DNA from: an uncultured Altererythrobacter sp.
GTDB taxonomy: Bacteria > Pseudomonadota > Alphaproteobacteria > Sphingomonadales > Sphingomonadaceae
Direction: 5' to 3'
Assembly (NCBI GenBank): GCA_947492235.1
Contig: CANLLZ010000001.1
Span: forward strand, 372,001 to 436,000
DNA length: 64,000 nt
Under the pieces are notes generated by a model. That model was not told the origin of the DNA. It saw only the letters and a program-made list of their open reading frames with translations, and did not search any database. The position numbers were made by a program, and so were the translations under genes. Each line of letters opens with the position of its first letter. Position 1 is the first letter of the stretch. Of the stretch, positions 27,967 through 36,238 are shown one piece after another.

Positions 27967-28182
27967 ATGGATATGACGCACGCCAATTTCTTCGCCGACG
28001 CCAGCCCGCTTTCGGAGCAGGAGCTGGAAACTCTGGCACGCGAGCAATTGGCCAATCTGAGGAAGAGCTTCGCCGCCCGCCCGCAATTGGGCACTTGCGA
28101 TGGCCTGATCCGCCAGCGCCTCGGCGACGAATTGCGCCTCGTCTCGCGGATGATCGAGCTGGTGGATAGCCGGGCGGGGTGA
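27967..28182 (+). CDS. Small helical protein of unknown function (71 aa)
   Basis: 71 residues, predicted all-helical: LSEQELETLAREQLANLRKSF, then a short turn with a single Cys (GTCDGLIRQRLGD) and a C-terminal helix LRLVSRMIELV. No signal peptide or membrane segment. Codon use is like that of its neighbours and the frame is clean. The start codon choice is between ATG 27967 and ATG 27973, with a weak GAG-containing SD. It stands in a 400-base interval that otherwise holds a CtrA-like box and tRNA-Val. I do not recognise a family. Confidence 0.55.
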   Translation: MDMTHANFFADASPLSEQELETLAREQLANLRKSFAARPQLGTCDGLIRQRLGDELRLVSRMIELVDSRAG

Positions 28183-28250
28183 GTGGGTGAACGGGTTTCT
28201 GACCCGGCACACGAAAGTCTTGCGGATATCCTCCCGCGCTTTCGCTTGGG

Positions 28251-28300
28251 AGTTTTTCGGCCAATCGTGTCCCCCGGACACGATTGAGTCACGAAAAACT
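28251..28300. repeat. Nested inverted repeat (cruciform) abutting the 3' end of tRNA-Val
   Basis: Outer arms AGTTTTTCG (28251-28259) and CGAAAAACT (28292-28300), inner perfect arms AATCGTGTCC (28263-28272) and GGACACGATT (28276-28285) with loop CCC. The outer right arm touches the last base of the encoded CCA. No T-run follows either strand directly at the inner hairpin, but the outer arm contains T5, so on the tRNA strand the structure could serve as a terminator. Confidence 0.7.
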
Positions 28301-28375
28301 GGTGGGCGATGACAGGCTCGAACTGCCGACCCTCTCGGTGTAAACGAGATGCTCTACCAACTGAGCTAATCGCCC
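28300..28375 (-). tRNA. tRNA-Val (anticodon TAC)
   Basis: Minus-strand cloverleaf: acceptor GGGCGAT with ATCGCCC, D arm GCTC/GAGC, anticodon stem TCTCG/CGAGA around loop TTTACAC, T arm with GCAGTTCGAGCCTGT, discriminator A and encoded CCA. Anticodon TAC reads GTA (Val). Confidence 0.96.
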
Positions 28376-28464
28376 GCTCCGTTTTCAAGCGGTGAGCGCT
28401 ATCTAACGTGCATTCCTTCAGATTCAATTGCGAAGTTGGCAGAAAGAAAGCTAGGCGCGATTTT

Positions 28465-29445
28465 ATGACCAAAGCGCGCATCACGGTTCTGGCGACAGGT
28501 GGCACGATTGCCGGGATAGCCGGGTCTGCCTTGCGGCATGACTATCGCCCCGGGCAGATCGATATCGTGGAATATCTGTCCCGCGTAGAGGGGCTAGGGC
28601 TGGAAGCCGAATTTGCCGGGCACCAGATCGCCAATATCGGATCGGAGGATGTCGGGCCGAAGGTCTGGGCGCCGCTGCACGAGGCCATCCTCACAGCGCT
28701 GGCCGATCCCGAATGCGACGGCGTGATCGTGACCCATGGCACCGATACGCTGGAGGAAACCGCGTTTCTGCTCGATCTGACGCTGCCCTGCACCAAGCCG
28801 GTGGTGCTGGTCGGCGCGATGCGGCCGGCGGACGCGGTGGGTTATGACGGCCTGCGCAATTTCGCCAATGCGGTGCGGGTGGCGAGCGATGCCGAAGCCG
28901 CCGGGCGAGGCGTGCTGGTGGTTATGGGGGACCGGGTGTTTGCCGCGCGCGATGTGCGCAAGGTCCGCACCCGCAGCACCGATGCGTTTCGCGGCTATCC
29001 GAGGGGGTCGATCGGTCTGGTGACGCCCAGCGCGCTCGACTGGTTCGGAGCGCCGTGGCGTACTGATGAGGAAGCGCGGTTCGCATATCGCGACGATTTG
29101 CCGCCCGTCGTGATCCTTTATGCCCATGCGAATATGGACCCCGATCTCGCGCGCCGGATCGTGGGCACGGACCAGCGCGGCGTGGTCATCGCCGGTGTTG
29201 GCGAGGGGAATTTGCCCGACTCCGTCCGCGAGGTTCTGATCGAACGCCGCAAGGCCGGCGTTGCCATCGTGCGCGCCAGCCGCGTTGATGAAGGGCTGGT
29301 TGACCGCGAACCGGAAGACGACCCCAACGGCTTCGTCGCAGCCCGCGCGCTCAACCCGCAAAAGGCGCGGATTTTGCTGCAATTGCTGTTGGCAGATGGG
29401 GTCAGCGAGCCTGCAGTGATGCAGCGGGCGTTTGATGAAAGGTAG
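28465..29445 (+). CDS. L-asparaginase (type I/II family)
   Basis: About 326 residues from the ATG at 28465 (MTKARITVLATGGTIAG). It hydrolyses asparagine to aspartate and ammonia. The first catalytic Thr is T14 in ATGGTIAG, and the second lies in IVTHGTDTLEETAFLLD with the Thr-Asp pair of the family. The Tyr loop near residues 20-30 is present (LRHDYRPG). There is no signal peptide, so the enzyme is cytoplasmic despite its resemblance to the high-affinity periplasmic type. The C-terminal domain follows as VGTDQRGVVIAGVGEGNLP. It ends in a family A repeat that separates it from the convergent MDR gene. Confidence 0.9.
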   Translation: MTKARITVLATGGTIAGIAGSALRHDYRPGQIDIVEYLSRVEGLGLEAEFAGHQIANIGSEDVGPKVWAPLHEAILTALADPECDGVIVTHGTDTLEETAFLLDLTLPCTKPVVLVGAMRPADAVGYDGLRNFANAVRVASDAEAAGRGVLVVMGDRVFAARDVRKVRTRSTDAFRGYPRGSIGLVTPSALDWFGAPWRTDEEARFAYRDDLPPVVILYAHANMDPDLARRIVGTDQRGVVIAGVGEGNLPDSVREVLIERRKAGVAIVRASRVDEGLVDREPEDDPNGFVAARALNPQKARILLQLLLADGVSEPAVMQRAFDER

Positions 29446-29462
29446 GATGGAATAGACGAAAT

Positions 29463-29555
29463 CCGTTCGCCCTGAGCCTGTCGAAGGGCCGCTTTTTCTC
29501 AAGGCGCTGCGCCAGAAGAAAAAAGGCAGTGCTTCGACAAGCTCAGCACGAATGG
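29463..29555. repeat. Palindromic dispersed element, family A copy 2 (93 bp)
   Basis: CCGTTCGCCCTGAGCCTGTC and the inverted complement GACAAGCTCAGCACGAATGG flank a T-rich then A-rich centre (CTTTTTCTC ... GAAGAAAAAAGGC) that can extend the hairpin. It lies between convergent genes. Confidence 0.85.
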
Positions 29556-29565
29556 GTTTTAGGGT

Positions 29566-30678
29566 TTAACTATTCGGAACAACCAGATATTTCTCGCCGG
29601 TCTTCATCTGGCGGTAGTCCAGAATTGCCTCCTTGGTCAGCATCCCTTCCAGATCGACCTTTTCCTTGTAGCTGCTGGCGAAGGTTGTCGTGAGATTGTC
29701 GAGCACCCGCTTGCGCATCCGCATCACCGTTTCCATGCCGGCATTCGCGAGGAACGGCGTCAGCAGCCAGCCCGAAAGCGTCCAGCCGAAGCCGTAAGCC
29801 ATCGTCAGCTGGGTCGGCGCAAAGTCGAGGCGGCCATAGATGAACATGCGCTTCTGCTGGTTAGAACCATAGCGCGAGTATTCGCTCATCTTGCCAACCG
29901 CGACCTGCTCCATCGCCTTGAAGCAATTGTCGACCGCCTTGCCGCCGCCAATCGGATCAAATCCGTAAAACACATCGGTTTCGTCGATGGCGCTCTTCAG
30001 CTGGTCCATGAAATCATCATCGGACGAGTTCACCACATGGGTCGCGCCCTGCGATTTCAGCAGCTCGGCCTGCTCGTCCTTGCGCACGATATTCACCAGG
30101 CCCATGCCGTCTTCTAGGCAGATGCGGTTGAGCATCTGGCCCAGATTGGAAGCACCGACCGTGTGCAGGATTGCCTTCTGGCCGTCAATCTTTGCATTCT
30201 CGACAAAGCCCAGCGCAGTCATCGGATTGACGAAGCTGGACGCACCGTCTTCGCTGCTGTGGTCGCCCAGCGGCAGGCACATCGGCACGTCGGCAATGGC
30301 ATATTGGCTGAATGCACTGCCTGGCACGCAGGCGACGCGCTGGCCCATCAGAGCCTTGGCCGCATCGCTGTCACCTGTCGCGACAACCGTGCCTGCACCC
30401 TCGTTACCGGCAGGCAGTCGCTGGCCGTGGCGCGATTTCTGCGCGGTGTTGAACGGCTCGGGCATCTTGGCGACTACCTTGCCCGCCGAGTATTCCGCAT
30501 TGTCGAAATCGGCGGCGCTGGTCAGGATCGCGAGATCGGACGGGTTGATCGGCGCGGCTTCCATTTTCACCAGCACCTGATGTGGCTTGGGATCGGGGAA
30601 AGTGTTCTCCGCGATTTCAAGCGTCAGTGTGCCGTCTGCGTCGAGCGTGGTGAAAAGCTGCTTGCCGGTCGTGGTCAT
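29566..30678 (-). CDS. MDR-superfamily zinc-binding-dehydrogenase-like oxidoreductase
   Basis: About 370 residues from the ATG at 30678 ([13 protein letters not shown]), which overlaps the truA stop as ATGA. The N-terminal GroES-like domain has [20 protein letters not shown] and an [16 protein letters not shown] region; the nucleotide-binding domain has [20 protein letters not shown] and a [20 protein letters not shown] segment. No structural-zinc Cys4 or catalytic Cys/His set is visible, so it is a quinone-oxidoreductase-like, zinc-independent MDR enzyme using NAD(P)H. The C-terminal domain has an unusual hydrophobic stretch ([20 protein letters not shown]). The substrate is unknown. Confidence 0.83.
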   Translation of the reverse strand: MTTTGKQLFTTLDADGTLTLEIAENTFPDPKPHQVLVKMEAAPINPSDLAILTSAADFDNAEYSAGKVVAKMPEPFNTAQKSRHGQRLPAGNEGAGTVVATGDSDAAKALMGQRVACVPGSAFSQYAIADVPMCLPLGDHSSEDGASSFVNPMTALGFVENAKIDGQKAILHTVGASNLGQMLNRICLEDGMGLVNIVRKDEQAELLKSQGATHVVNSSDDDFMDQLKSAIDETDVFYGFDPIGGGKAVDNCFKAMEQVAVGKMSEYSRYGSNQQKRMFIYGRLDFAPTQLTMAYGFGWTLSGWLLTPFLANAGMETVMRMRKRVLDNLTTTFASSYKEKVDLEGMLTKEAILDYRQMKTGEKYLVVPNS

Positions 30679-31448
30679 TCGGAATTCTCCTGATTTATCG
30701 TCGTATCGGCGGGATAGAGTGCGCGCACGAAATAGAGCCCGTGCGGCGGTGCGTTGTGGCCCAGCTCTTGCCGGTCCTTTGCTTCCAGAACCTCCGCAAT
30801 GCGGGCTTCGTTCCATCGGCCCATACCAACAAGTGCGAGACAGCCAACCATGCTGCGCACCTGATGGTGAAGAAAACTGCGCGCGGCGACCTCGGTGATC
30901 ACATGCTCGCCTTCGCGGCGGACCGATATGCTGTCGAGCGATTTGACCGGGCTCTCCGACTGGCAATGCGCGCTGCGGAAGGTGGTGAAGTCATGCACGC
31001 CAACGAGCGCCTGCGCTGCGCGGTGCATGGCATCGGCGTCCAGCGTTTGCGGGATTTGCCACGCGCGGTTTGCTTCCAGTGTCAGCGCCGCGCGGCGGTT
31101 GCAGATGCGGTATTCATAAGCGCGCCCGATGCAGGAGAAGCGCGCATGCCAATCCTCCGGCACGATGTCGCAGGCCAGCACGGCGACAGGAACGTCGCGC
31201 AGATGGTAATTCATCGCCTCCATCAGGCGGAACGGGCTGATATCTTTCGCGATATTGGCATGGCTGCGCATGGCGAGCGCGTGGACGCCCGAATCCGTGC
31301 GGCCCGCGCTGTACAGGGTCGGCGTTTCGCCGGTGATCTTGCCCAGCGCATCCTCGACCGCGCGCTGCACGCTGGGGCCATGTTTCTGGCGTTGCAGGCC
31401 TTGGAACGGCGTGCCGTCGAATTCGAGAGTGAAAGCGAAGCGGGTCAA
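30675..31448 (-). CDS. truA: tRNA pseudouridine(38-40) synthase TruA
   Basis: 257 residues. Converts uridines 38-40 in the anticodon stem-loop to pseudouridine. The catalytic Asp is D52 in [14 protein letters not shown]. Other conserved regions are EYRI and [18 protein letters not shown] near the C terminus. The start overlaps the stop of fmt by 4 bases (ATGA), and its stop overlaps the MDR gene start the same way, so fmt, truA and the MDR gene form a translationally coupled operon. Confidence 0.95.
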   Translation of the reverse strand: MTRFAFTLEFDGTPFQGLQRQKHGPSVQRAVEDALGKITGETPTLYSAGRTDSGVHALAMRSHANIAKDISPFRLMEAMNYHLRDVPVAVLACDIVPEDWHARFSCIGRAYEYRICNRRAALTLEANRAWQIPQTLDADAMHRAAQALVGVHDFTTFRSAHCQSESPVKSLDSISVRREGEHVITEVAARSFLHHQVRSMVGCLALVGMGRWNEARIAEVLEAKDRQELGHNAPPHGLYFVRALYPADTTINQENSE

Positions 31449-32362
31449 GCGAGCAGCGTTCCCTTGGAAACCGGGTTCCCGCGCAAGAAATCGTCCAGCT
31501 CCATGGCCGGTTTTCCGGCGCGCTGAAGCTTTACCGGGCGGATTGCGCCTTTGCCGCAGGCGATGGTGAACTGATCGTCCAGCACTTCACCGGGGGCTCC
31601 GGAAGCGTCCGCCAATTCAGCGCGCAACAACTTCACGCGCTCCTTCTTGCCGGACCCATCCAGTTCGAACCATGCACCGGGGAAGGGCGCGAGGCCCCGC
31701 ACCAGTCGTTCGATCATTTCGGCATCCTGCGACCAGTCGATCCGCGCTTCGGCCTTGTCGATCTTGGGCGCATAGGTGGCGTTGTCATCATTCTGCGCCA
31801 CAGGCTGGTGGTTTTTGAGCTCGCGCAATGTGCCGACCATCAATTGTGCGCCCAGTTCGGCCAGCTCGGTTGTCAGCTCGCCGGTTGTCTTGTGCTCGAT
31901 CGGCGTGCGGACGGTGGCGAGCATCGGGCCGGTATCGAGGCCCGCTTCCATCTGCATGATCGTGATGCCTGTCACCGGATCGCCCGCCATCACCGCGCGG
32001 TGGATCGGTGCGGCTCCGCGCCAGCGCGGCAGGATGGAGGCGTGGACATTCAGGCAGCCATGCTCGGGCGCATCCAAGATCGCTTGCGGCAGGATCAGGC
32101 CATAGGCGGCGACCACTGCAACATCCGCATCCAACGCAGCAAAGCGCTCCTGCTCCTCTGCAGATTTCAGCGATTTGGGCGAACGGACTTCAATGCCCAG
32201 CCCCTCTGCCGCGGCTTGCACCGGCGAAGGTTGCAGTTTCTTGCCCCGGCCCGCCGGACGCGGCGGCTGGGTATAGACGCACACCACCTCATGCGCGGCA
32301 GCGTGGAGCGCCCGCAACGTCGGCACCGCGAAATCCGGCGTTCCCATAAAGATTATGCGCAT
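31445..32362 (-). CDS. fmt: Methionyl-tRNA formyltransferase
   Basis: 305 residues. Formylates initiator methionyl-tRNA with 10-formyltetrahydrofolate. The catalytic domain has the N-terminal [19 protein letters not shown], the folate-binding [20 protein letters not shown] with the catalytic Asn and His, and [17 protein letters not shown] with the catalytic Asp. The C-terminal OB-like domain is present ([21 protein letters not shown]). It starts the fmt-truA-MDR operon and is divergent from recR, with a family A element in the shared upstream region. Confidence 0.95.
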   Translation of the reverse strand: MRIIFMGTPDFAVPTLRALHAAAHEVVCVYTQPPRPAGRGKKLQPSPVQAAAEGLGIEVRSPKSLKSAEEQERFAALDADVAVVAAYGLILPQAILDAPEHGCLNVHASILPRWRGAAPIHRAVMAGDPVTGITIMQMEAGLDTGPMLATVRTPIEHKTTGELTTELAELGAQLMVGTLRELKNHQPVAQNDDNATYAPKIDKAEARIDWSQDAEMIERLVRGLAPFPGAWFELDGSGKKERVKLLRAELADASGAPGEVLDDQFTIACGKGAIRPVKLQRAGKPAMELDDFLRGNPVSKGTLLA

Positions 32363-32385
32363 TATATCGGTCTCTACACAAAAAC

Positions 32386-32477
32386 CCGCTCATCCAGAGC
32401 TTGTCGAAGGATCGTCCTTCTTTTGTCGCGCACCGCTAAAGGAAAGTGCGGCCCTCCGACAAGCTCAGGGCGAACGG
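32386..32477. repeat. Palindromic dispersed element, family A copy 3 (divergent fmt-recR spacer)
   Basis: The left arm CCGCTCATCCAGAGCTTGTC is degenerate; the right arm reads GACAAGCTCAGGGCGAACGG. The element is 92 bases, as in copies 1 and 4. Here it occupies the shared promoter region of divergent essential genes, so the fmt and recR promoters must lie in its edges or inside it. Confidence 0.8.
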
Positions 32478-32498
32478 AATTCAGGAACCACTGCGCAA

Positions 32499-33095
32499 AT
32501 GGCTTCAAGCGAAATCGAAAATCTCAGCAGCGCACTGGCCCGTCTGCCCGGCCTCGGCCCCCGCAGTGCGCGGCGGGCGGTGCTGTGGCTGGTGAAGAAC
32601 CGCGAGAAAGCCCTGCCGCAATTGCAGGACGCGCTGGCCGCTGTGCGTGAGCATCTGGTGGAGTGCGACACCTGCGGCAATGTCGATACGCAGAACCCGT
32701 GCGGTATTTGCGCCGATCAACGCCGCGATGCGAAATCCATCTGCGTGGTGGAGGATGTGTCGGACCTGTGGGCGCTGGACCGGGCGCGGCTGTTCACCGG
32801 CAGGTACCACGTTCTGGGCGGCAAATTGTCGGCGCTGGACGGGGTGCGGCCGGAAGATCTGGCGATCGATTCGCTACTGGGCCGGGTGGAGGCGGGCGGG
32901 GTGGATGAAATCGTCCTCGCCATGAACGCCACGCTGGAGGGGCAGACGACCGCGCATTATCTGGCCGAGCGGTTGGAGGATTTTCCCGTGCGGATCACCC
33001 AGTTGGCCCATGGCCTGCCGGTCGGCGGGGAACTGGATTATCTCGATGAAGGCACGCTGGCGCAGGCCCTGCGGGCGAGACGCCCGGTTACATAG
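32499..33095 (+). CDS. recR: Recombination protein RecR
   Basis: About 198 residues from the ATG at 32499 ([20 protein letters not shown]). The usual RecR start is reproduced; in-frame codons further upstream are in the repeat element. The N-terminal helix-hairpin-helix is [17 protein letters not shown], the Cys4 zinc finger is [16 protein letters not shown], and the Toprim domain follows with [15 protein letters not shown]. RecR works with RecF and RecO in gap repair and loading of RecA. AGGA is 12 bases upstream, a rather long spacing. It is followed by def after 292 bases that hold a structured repeat. Confidence 0.95.
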   Translation: MASSEIENLSSALARLPGLGPRSARRAVLWLVKNREKALPQLQDALAAVREHLVECDTCGNVDTQNPCGICADQRRDAKSICVVEDVSDLWALDRARLFTGRYHVLGGKLSALDGVRPEDLAIDSLLGRVEAGGVDEIVLAMNATLEGQTTAHYLAERLEDFPVRITQLAHGLPVGGELDYLDEGTLAQALRARRPVT

Positions 33096-33129
33096 GAGCG
33101 GGCGCGGCGGCCGGTTTAGGAACTAGACA

Positions 33130-33241
33130 GCCCACCCCGGTTCGCTAGGCTAGTTTCACTTGCCAAGCTCCACCTCCCCTCCCGCATGCGGGAGGGGCAG
33201 CGAGACTTACGAGCTTGCTCGTTAGTCGCAGCGGGGTGGGC
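33130..33241. repeat. Structured palindromic element, family C (112 bp, recR-def spacer)
   Basis: Outer arms GCCCACCCCG and CGGGGTGGGC enclose three smaller structures, including a 22-base perfect palindrome at 33176-33197 (CCCCTCCCGCA with its complement and no loop) and ACGAGC-TT-GCTCGT at 33209-33222. A Gly/Arg-poor, G+C-rich stretch with AGCGAGC-type repeats continues to about 33330. Such elements are typical of sphingomonad genomes. The rest of the interval to def shows no gene. Confidence 0.8.
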
Positions 33242-33387
33242 ATGCGCTTGGTCACGGCAGTCAGAACGCGACCGTGTGACGCCCGGAAGAGCGCCCCCTC
33301 GGAGGCGGCGAGCGGAGCGAGCATCGCCGCGAGAGAATAGGTCCACCAACGCTTGCGGGATCGCCCGCCAACCCCTAAATCACCCTC

Positions 33388-33966
33388 ATGGCTATCCGCG
33401 AAATTCTTGAAGTGCCGGACCCTCGGCTCAAAACCGTCTCGACCCCCGTCACCGAATTCGATGACGAGCTGAAAACGCTCGTCGCCGATATGTTCGAGAC
33501 GATGTACGATGCGCCTGGCATCGGCCTTGCCGCCATTCAGGTGGGCGTGCCCAAGCGCGTGCTGGTGATCGATCTGCAGGAACCGGACATGGACGCCGAG
33601 CCGGAGGAATGCGGCCACGATCACGGAGACGGGGAGGGTGCGCACAAGCACTACCCGATCAAGAACGATCCGCGCGTGTTCGTAAACCCTGTGATTTTGG
33701 AGCCCGACGAGGAACTGGGCACCTATCAGGAGGGCTGCCTGTCCGTCCCCGAAATCTACGCCGATGTGGACCGCCCGAAGACGTGCACAGTCCAGTATCA
33801 AGACGTCGAGGGCAAGGAGCATACCGAGAAGCTGGACGGCCTGCTCGCCACCTGCATTCAGCACGAGATGGACCATCTCGAAGGTATCCTGTTCATCGAC
33901 CACCTCAGCCGCTTGAAGAAGCAGATGGCGCTGAAAAAGCTGGACAAGATGCGCAAGGCTGCGTGA
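33388..33966 (+). CDS. def: Peptide deformylase
   Basis: 192 residues. Removes the N-formyl group from nascent proteins, metal-dependent. All three family motifs are present: GIGLAAIQVG, EGCLSVPE and QHEMDHLEG with the two metal-binding His and the catalytic Glu. An insertion between motifs 1 and 2 is rich in His and acidic residues (CGHDHGDGEGAHKH), which is not in the standard enzyme and could bind metal. It lies 421 bases... of the same strand as recR and is followed by rmuC after 59 bases, an order seen in related genomes. Confidence 0.94.
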   Translation: MAIREILEVPDPRLKTVSTPVTEFDDELKTLVADMFETMYDAPGIGLAAIQVGVPKRVLVIDLQEPDMDAEPEECGHDHGDGEGAHKHYPIKNDPRVFVNPVILEPDEELGTYQEGCLSVPEIYADVDRPKTCTVQYQDVEGKEHTEKLDGLLATCIQHEMDHLEGILFIDHLSRLKKQMALKKLDKMRKAA

Positions 33967-34025
33967 TCCGGGGATAGTCCTGCATGGCGCTGGTGTTCTG
34001 GTAACGTTCCGTCTAGTCTGACGGA

Positions 34026-35447
34026 ATGGATACGACTGCAATTGTGCTCATACTTCTTGCGCTGGCCATTGGATTGGCGGGCGGCTGGTTCTTTGGCTCG
34101 CGGCCTGTGAACGATTGGCGGGCGCGGCATGAGGAGCGCGATGCCGAGGCGAAGAAATACGCCGATGATGTCGCGCGCATGACGCCGGAGCTTGCCACGA
34201 TGAGCGAGCGGGCGGTGCGGGCCGATGCGCTGGCCGAGCAGCTGGATATCGCCCGTTCGGAGCGCGAGGGACTGAGGGCCGAAGTCGCCACGCTGAAAGA
34301 AAAATCGTCCAATTTCGATGAGCAGATGAAGCTGATGCGCGAAGCGCGTGAGGAGATGCTCAAGGAGTTTCAGAACACTGGCAATGCGGTGCTGGGCAAG
34401 GCTCAGGAAGCGTTTCTGGAGCGCGCGGCCGAGCGCTTCGGGCATTCGGAGAAGGCGAGCGCGGACAAGCTGCAATCCCTGCTCAAACCCGTCGATGACC
34501 GGCTGAAGAAATACGAAGAGCAGGTCACCGCTTTGGAGGAAAAGCGGGCGAGTGCGTTCAGCGGTTTGCACACCCAGATTGAACAGATGCGGCTGGGACA
34601 GGAAGAGGTCCGGCGCGAGGCGCAGCGGCTGGGCAATTCCCTCACCAATGCGCCCAAAGCGCGCGGTCGCTGGGGCGAGCAGCAGCTGAAAAACCTGCTC
34701 GAACAGGTCGGATTGGCCGAGCATACCGACTTCGAACTGGAGAAATCCATCGACACCGAGGAAGGCCGCCTGCGCCCCGATGCGATTGTCCGCATTCCCG
34801 GCGGCAAGATGCTGGTGATCGACGCCAAGGTCTCGCTCAACGCGTATCAGCAGGCGTTCGAGGCGGACAATGACGAGGCGCGGGATCTGGCGCTGAAAGC
34901 TCATGTCGCTTCGATGAAAAACCACGTCCAGCAGCTGGGCGCGAAAAGCTATCAATCGCAATTTGAAGACGCGCCCGATTACGTGGTGATGTTCGTACCC
35001 GGCGAACACTTCGTTGCGGCTGCGCTAGAGCATGATCCGGAGCTGTGGGATTTCGCTTTTGATAAGCGGGTGTTGCTGGCCACACCGACCAACCTCGTCG
35101 CGATTGCCCGTACCGTCGCGCAGGTTTGGCGGCAGGATGCGCTGGCGGCAGAAGCGCGCGATATCGGCCGGTTGGCGACCGAATTGTTTGACCGGATCGC
35201 GATTGCCGGCGAGCATCTCAAACGCGTCGGCGGCGGGCTGGATAGCGCGGTGAAGAACTACAATAAATTCGTCGGCAGCTTTGAACGCAACGTCCTCTCC
35301 AGCGCCCGCAAGCTCAAGGAGAAGGGCATCGAGACGGGCAAACGCGACGCGGAAGAGGTGCCGCTGGTGGAAGGCACGCCGAACTACAACGCCGAAGATG
35401 TGGCCGAAATCGATGCGCTGGAAGACCGGCGCGACGCGGCGGAGTAG
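34026..35447 (+). CDS. rmuC: DNA recombination protein RmuC
   Basis: 473 residues. The N terminus has a membrane segment (IVLILLALAIGLAGGWFFG), then a long coiled coil (about residues 35-160), then the conserved RmuC core beginning GRWGEQQLKNLLEQVGL and the acidic IVRIPGGKMLVIDAKVSL with the PD-(D/E)xK-type nuclease signature D-A-K. The C-terminal coiled coil runs to the end. RmuC limits sequence inversions and restricts recombination at inverted repeats. This is apt for a genome that carries many palindromes, though no direct link is shown. Confidence 0.92.
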   Translation: MDTTAIVLILLALAIGLAGGWFFGSRPVNDWRARHEERDAEAKKYADDVARMTPELATMSERAVRADALAEQLDIARSEREGLRAEVATLKEKSSNFDEQMKLMREAREEMLKEFQNTGNAVLGKAQEAFLERAAERFGHSEKASADKLQSLLKPVDDRLKKYEEQVTALEEKRASAFSGLHTQIEQMRLGQEEVRREAQRLGNSLTNAPKARGRWGEQQLKNLLEQVGLAEHTDFELEKSIDTEEGRLRPDAIVRIPGGKMLVIDAKVSLNAYQQAFEADNDEARDLALKAHVASMKNHVQQLGAKSYQSQFEDAPDYVVMFVPGEHFVAAALEHDPELWDFAFDKRVLLATPTNLVAIARTVAQVWRQDALAAEARDIGRLATELFDRIAIAGEHLKRVGGGLDSAVKNYNKFVGSFERNVLSSARKLKEKGIETGKRDAEEVPLVEGTPNYNAEDVAEIDALEDRRDAAE

Positions 35448-35450
35448 CGG

Positions 35451-35789
35451 TCAGCCGAAAACGAAGGTGCGGATCACGGCCACGCCCATTACCCCGAAAA
35501 TGCCGCCAAAGAAGACGGAAATCACACTAGTGAGGACCGCCAGGAATGCACCGAAGACGCGGCTGTGTGCGCTAGCGATGAAGCGGCCCATGGCCTTCAA
35601 GCCCGACCAGCCGGACGCCAAAGCACCGATTGCGCAGGCTGCCCATACAACCGGGCCAAAGCCGAGCTTGTCGGCATAGAACGCAGTCACCATCAGGACG
35701 GCACCGACCATCACGAAATGGCCCGTACCGGCGAAATATTCGCGCATGTCGCCGGTCGGATGTTCGGCAAGCCGCTGTGAAATCTGCAT
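35451..35789 (-). CDS. Small membrane protein with MREYFAG motif (paralogue 1)
   Basis: 112 residues with three or four hydrophobic segments: FVMVGAVLMVTAFYA, GPVVWAACAIGALASGW, VFGAFLAVLTSVISVFFGGIF and GVMGVAVIRTFVFG. The N terminus has the motif PTGDMREYFAGTGH, shared with the next gene. Not recognised as a named family. Inner-membrane location is inferred. It ends 3 bases after the convergent rmuC stop. Confidence 0.7.
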   Translation of the reverse strand: MQISQRLAEHPTGDMREYFAGTGHFVMVGAVLMVTAFYADKLGFGPVVWAACAIGALASGWSGLKAMGRFIASAHSRVFGAFLAVLTSVISVFFGGIFGVMGVAVIRTFVFG

Positions 35790-35833
35790 GATCTATCCTG
35801 TGTCTGGTGTAAGAATTTGCCGGAAAGGCAGGG

Positions 35834-36181
35834 TCAGCCCATGACGCGGGCAATCGCGCTCCCCAGCACGGCGGAGAACATGATGCCGAATAGGCCACCT
35901 GCGAGAAACGCGAAGAAGCCGGTAAATTGGGCCAGCATTGCGCCAAGATCGGGGTTGGGCGCGCTTGCCTTGAAACGGCGCATCGCCATGAAACCGGCCT
36001 TACCGGTGACCGCGCCTGCGACAATGGCGCACACCAGCGCGACCACGCCCAGATCGCCGGTGTTCCAGCGCAGGCCGACCGTCAGCAGCACCGCCCCGCA
36101 CAGCATCCAGTTGCCGACGCCTGCGAAATATTCGCGCATGTTGCCAACCGGATTATCGCTGGTCCAGTTCACGTTCTTCAC
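35834..36181 (-). CDS. Small membrane protein with MREYFAG motif (paralogue 2)
   Basis: 115 residues with four hydrophobic segments and the N-terminal motif DNPVGNMREYFAGVGNWMLCG, matching the paralogue downstream in the same strand. Segments include GAVLLTVGL, LGVVALVCAIVAGAVTG, MLAQFTGFFAFLAGGLFGI and AVLGSAIARVMG. The two differ in their polar linkers, suggesting an old tandem duplication. Function unknown. Confidence 0.7.
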   Translation of the reverse strand: MKNVNWTSDNPVGNMREYFAGVGNWMLCGAVLLTVGLRWNTGDLGVVALVCAIVAGAVTGKAGFMAMRRFKASAPNPDLGAMLAQFTGFFAFLAGGLFGIMFSAVLGSAIARVMG

Positions 36182-36238
36182 TGTCGTACCCCCGCTTCAA
36201 TTCAAGCGGGAAGGATACAAAGCAAGCGTTACCAAAGG

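Noticed and set aside
28200-28260. Prophage or island attachment at tRNA-Val
   Set aside because: There is no integrase and no direct repeat of the tRNA 3' end in the window; genes on both sides are ordinary chromosomal ones.
33110-33380. CRISPR-like repeats in the recR-def spacer
   Set aside because: The pattern is nested palindromes without regular repeat-spacer units.
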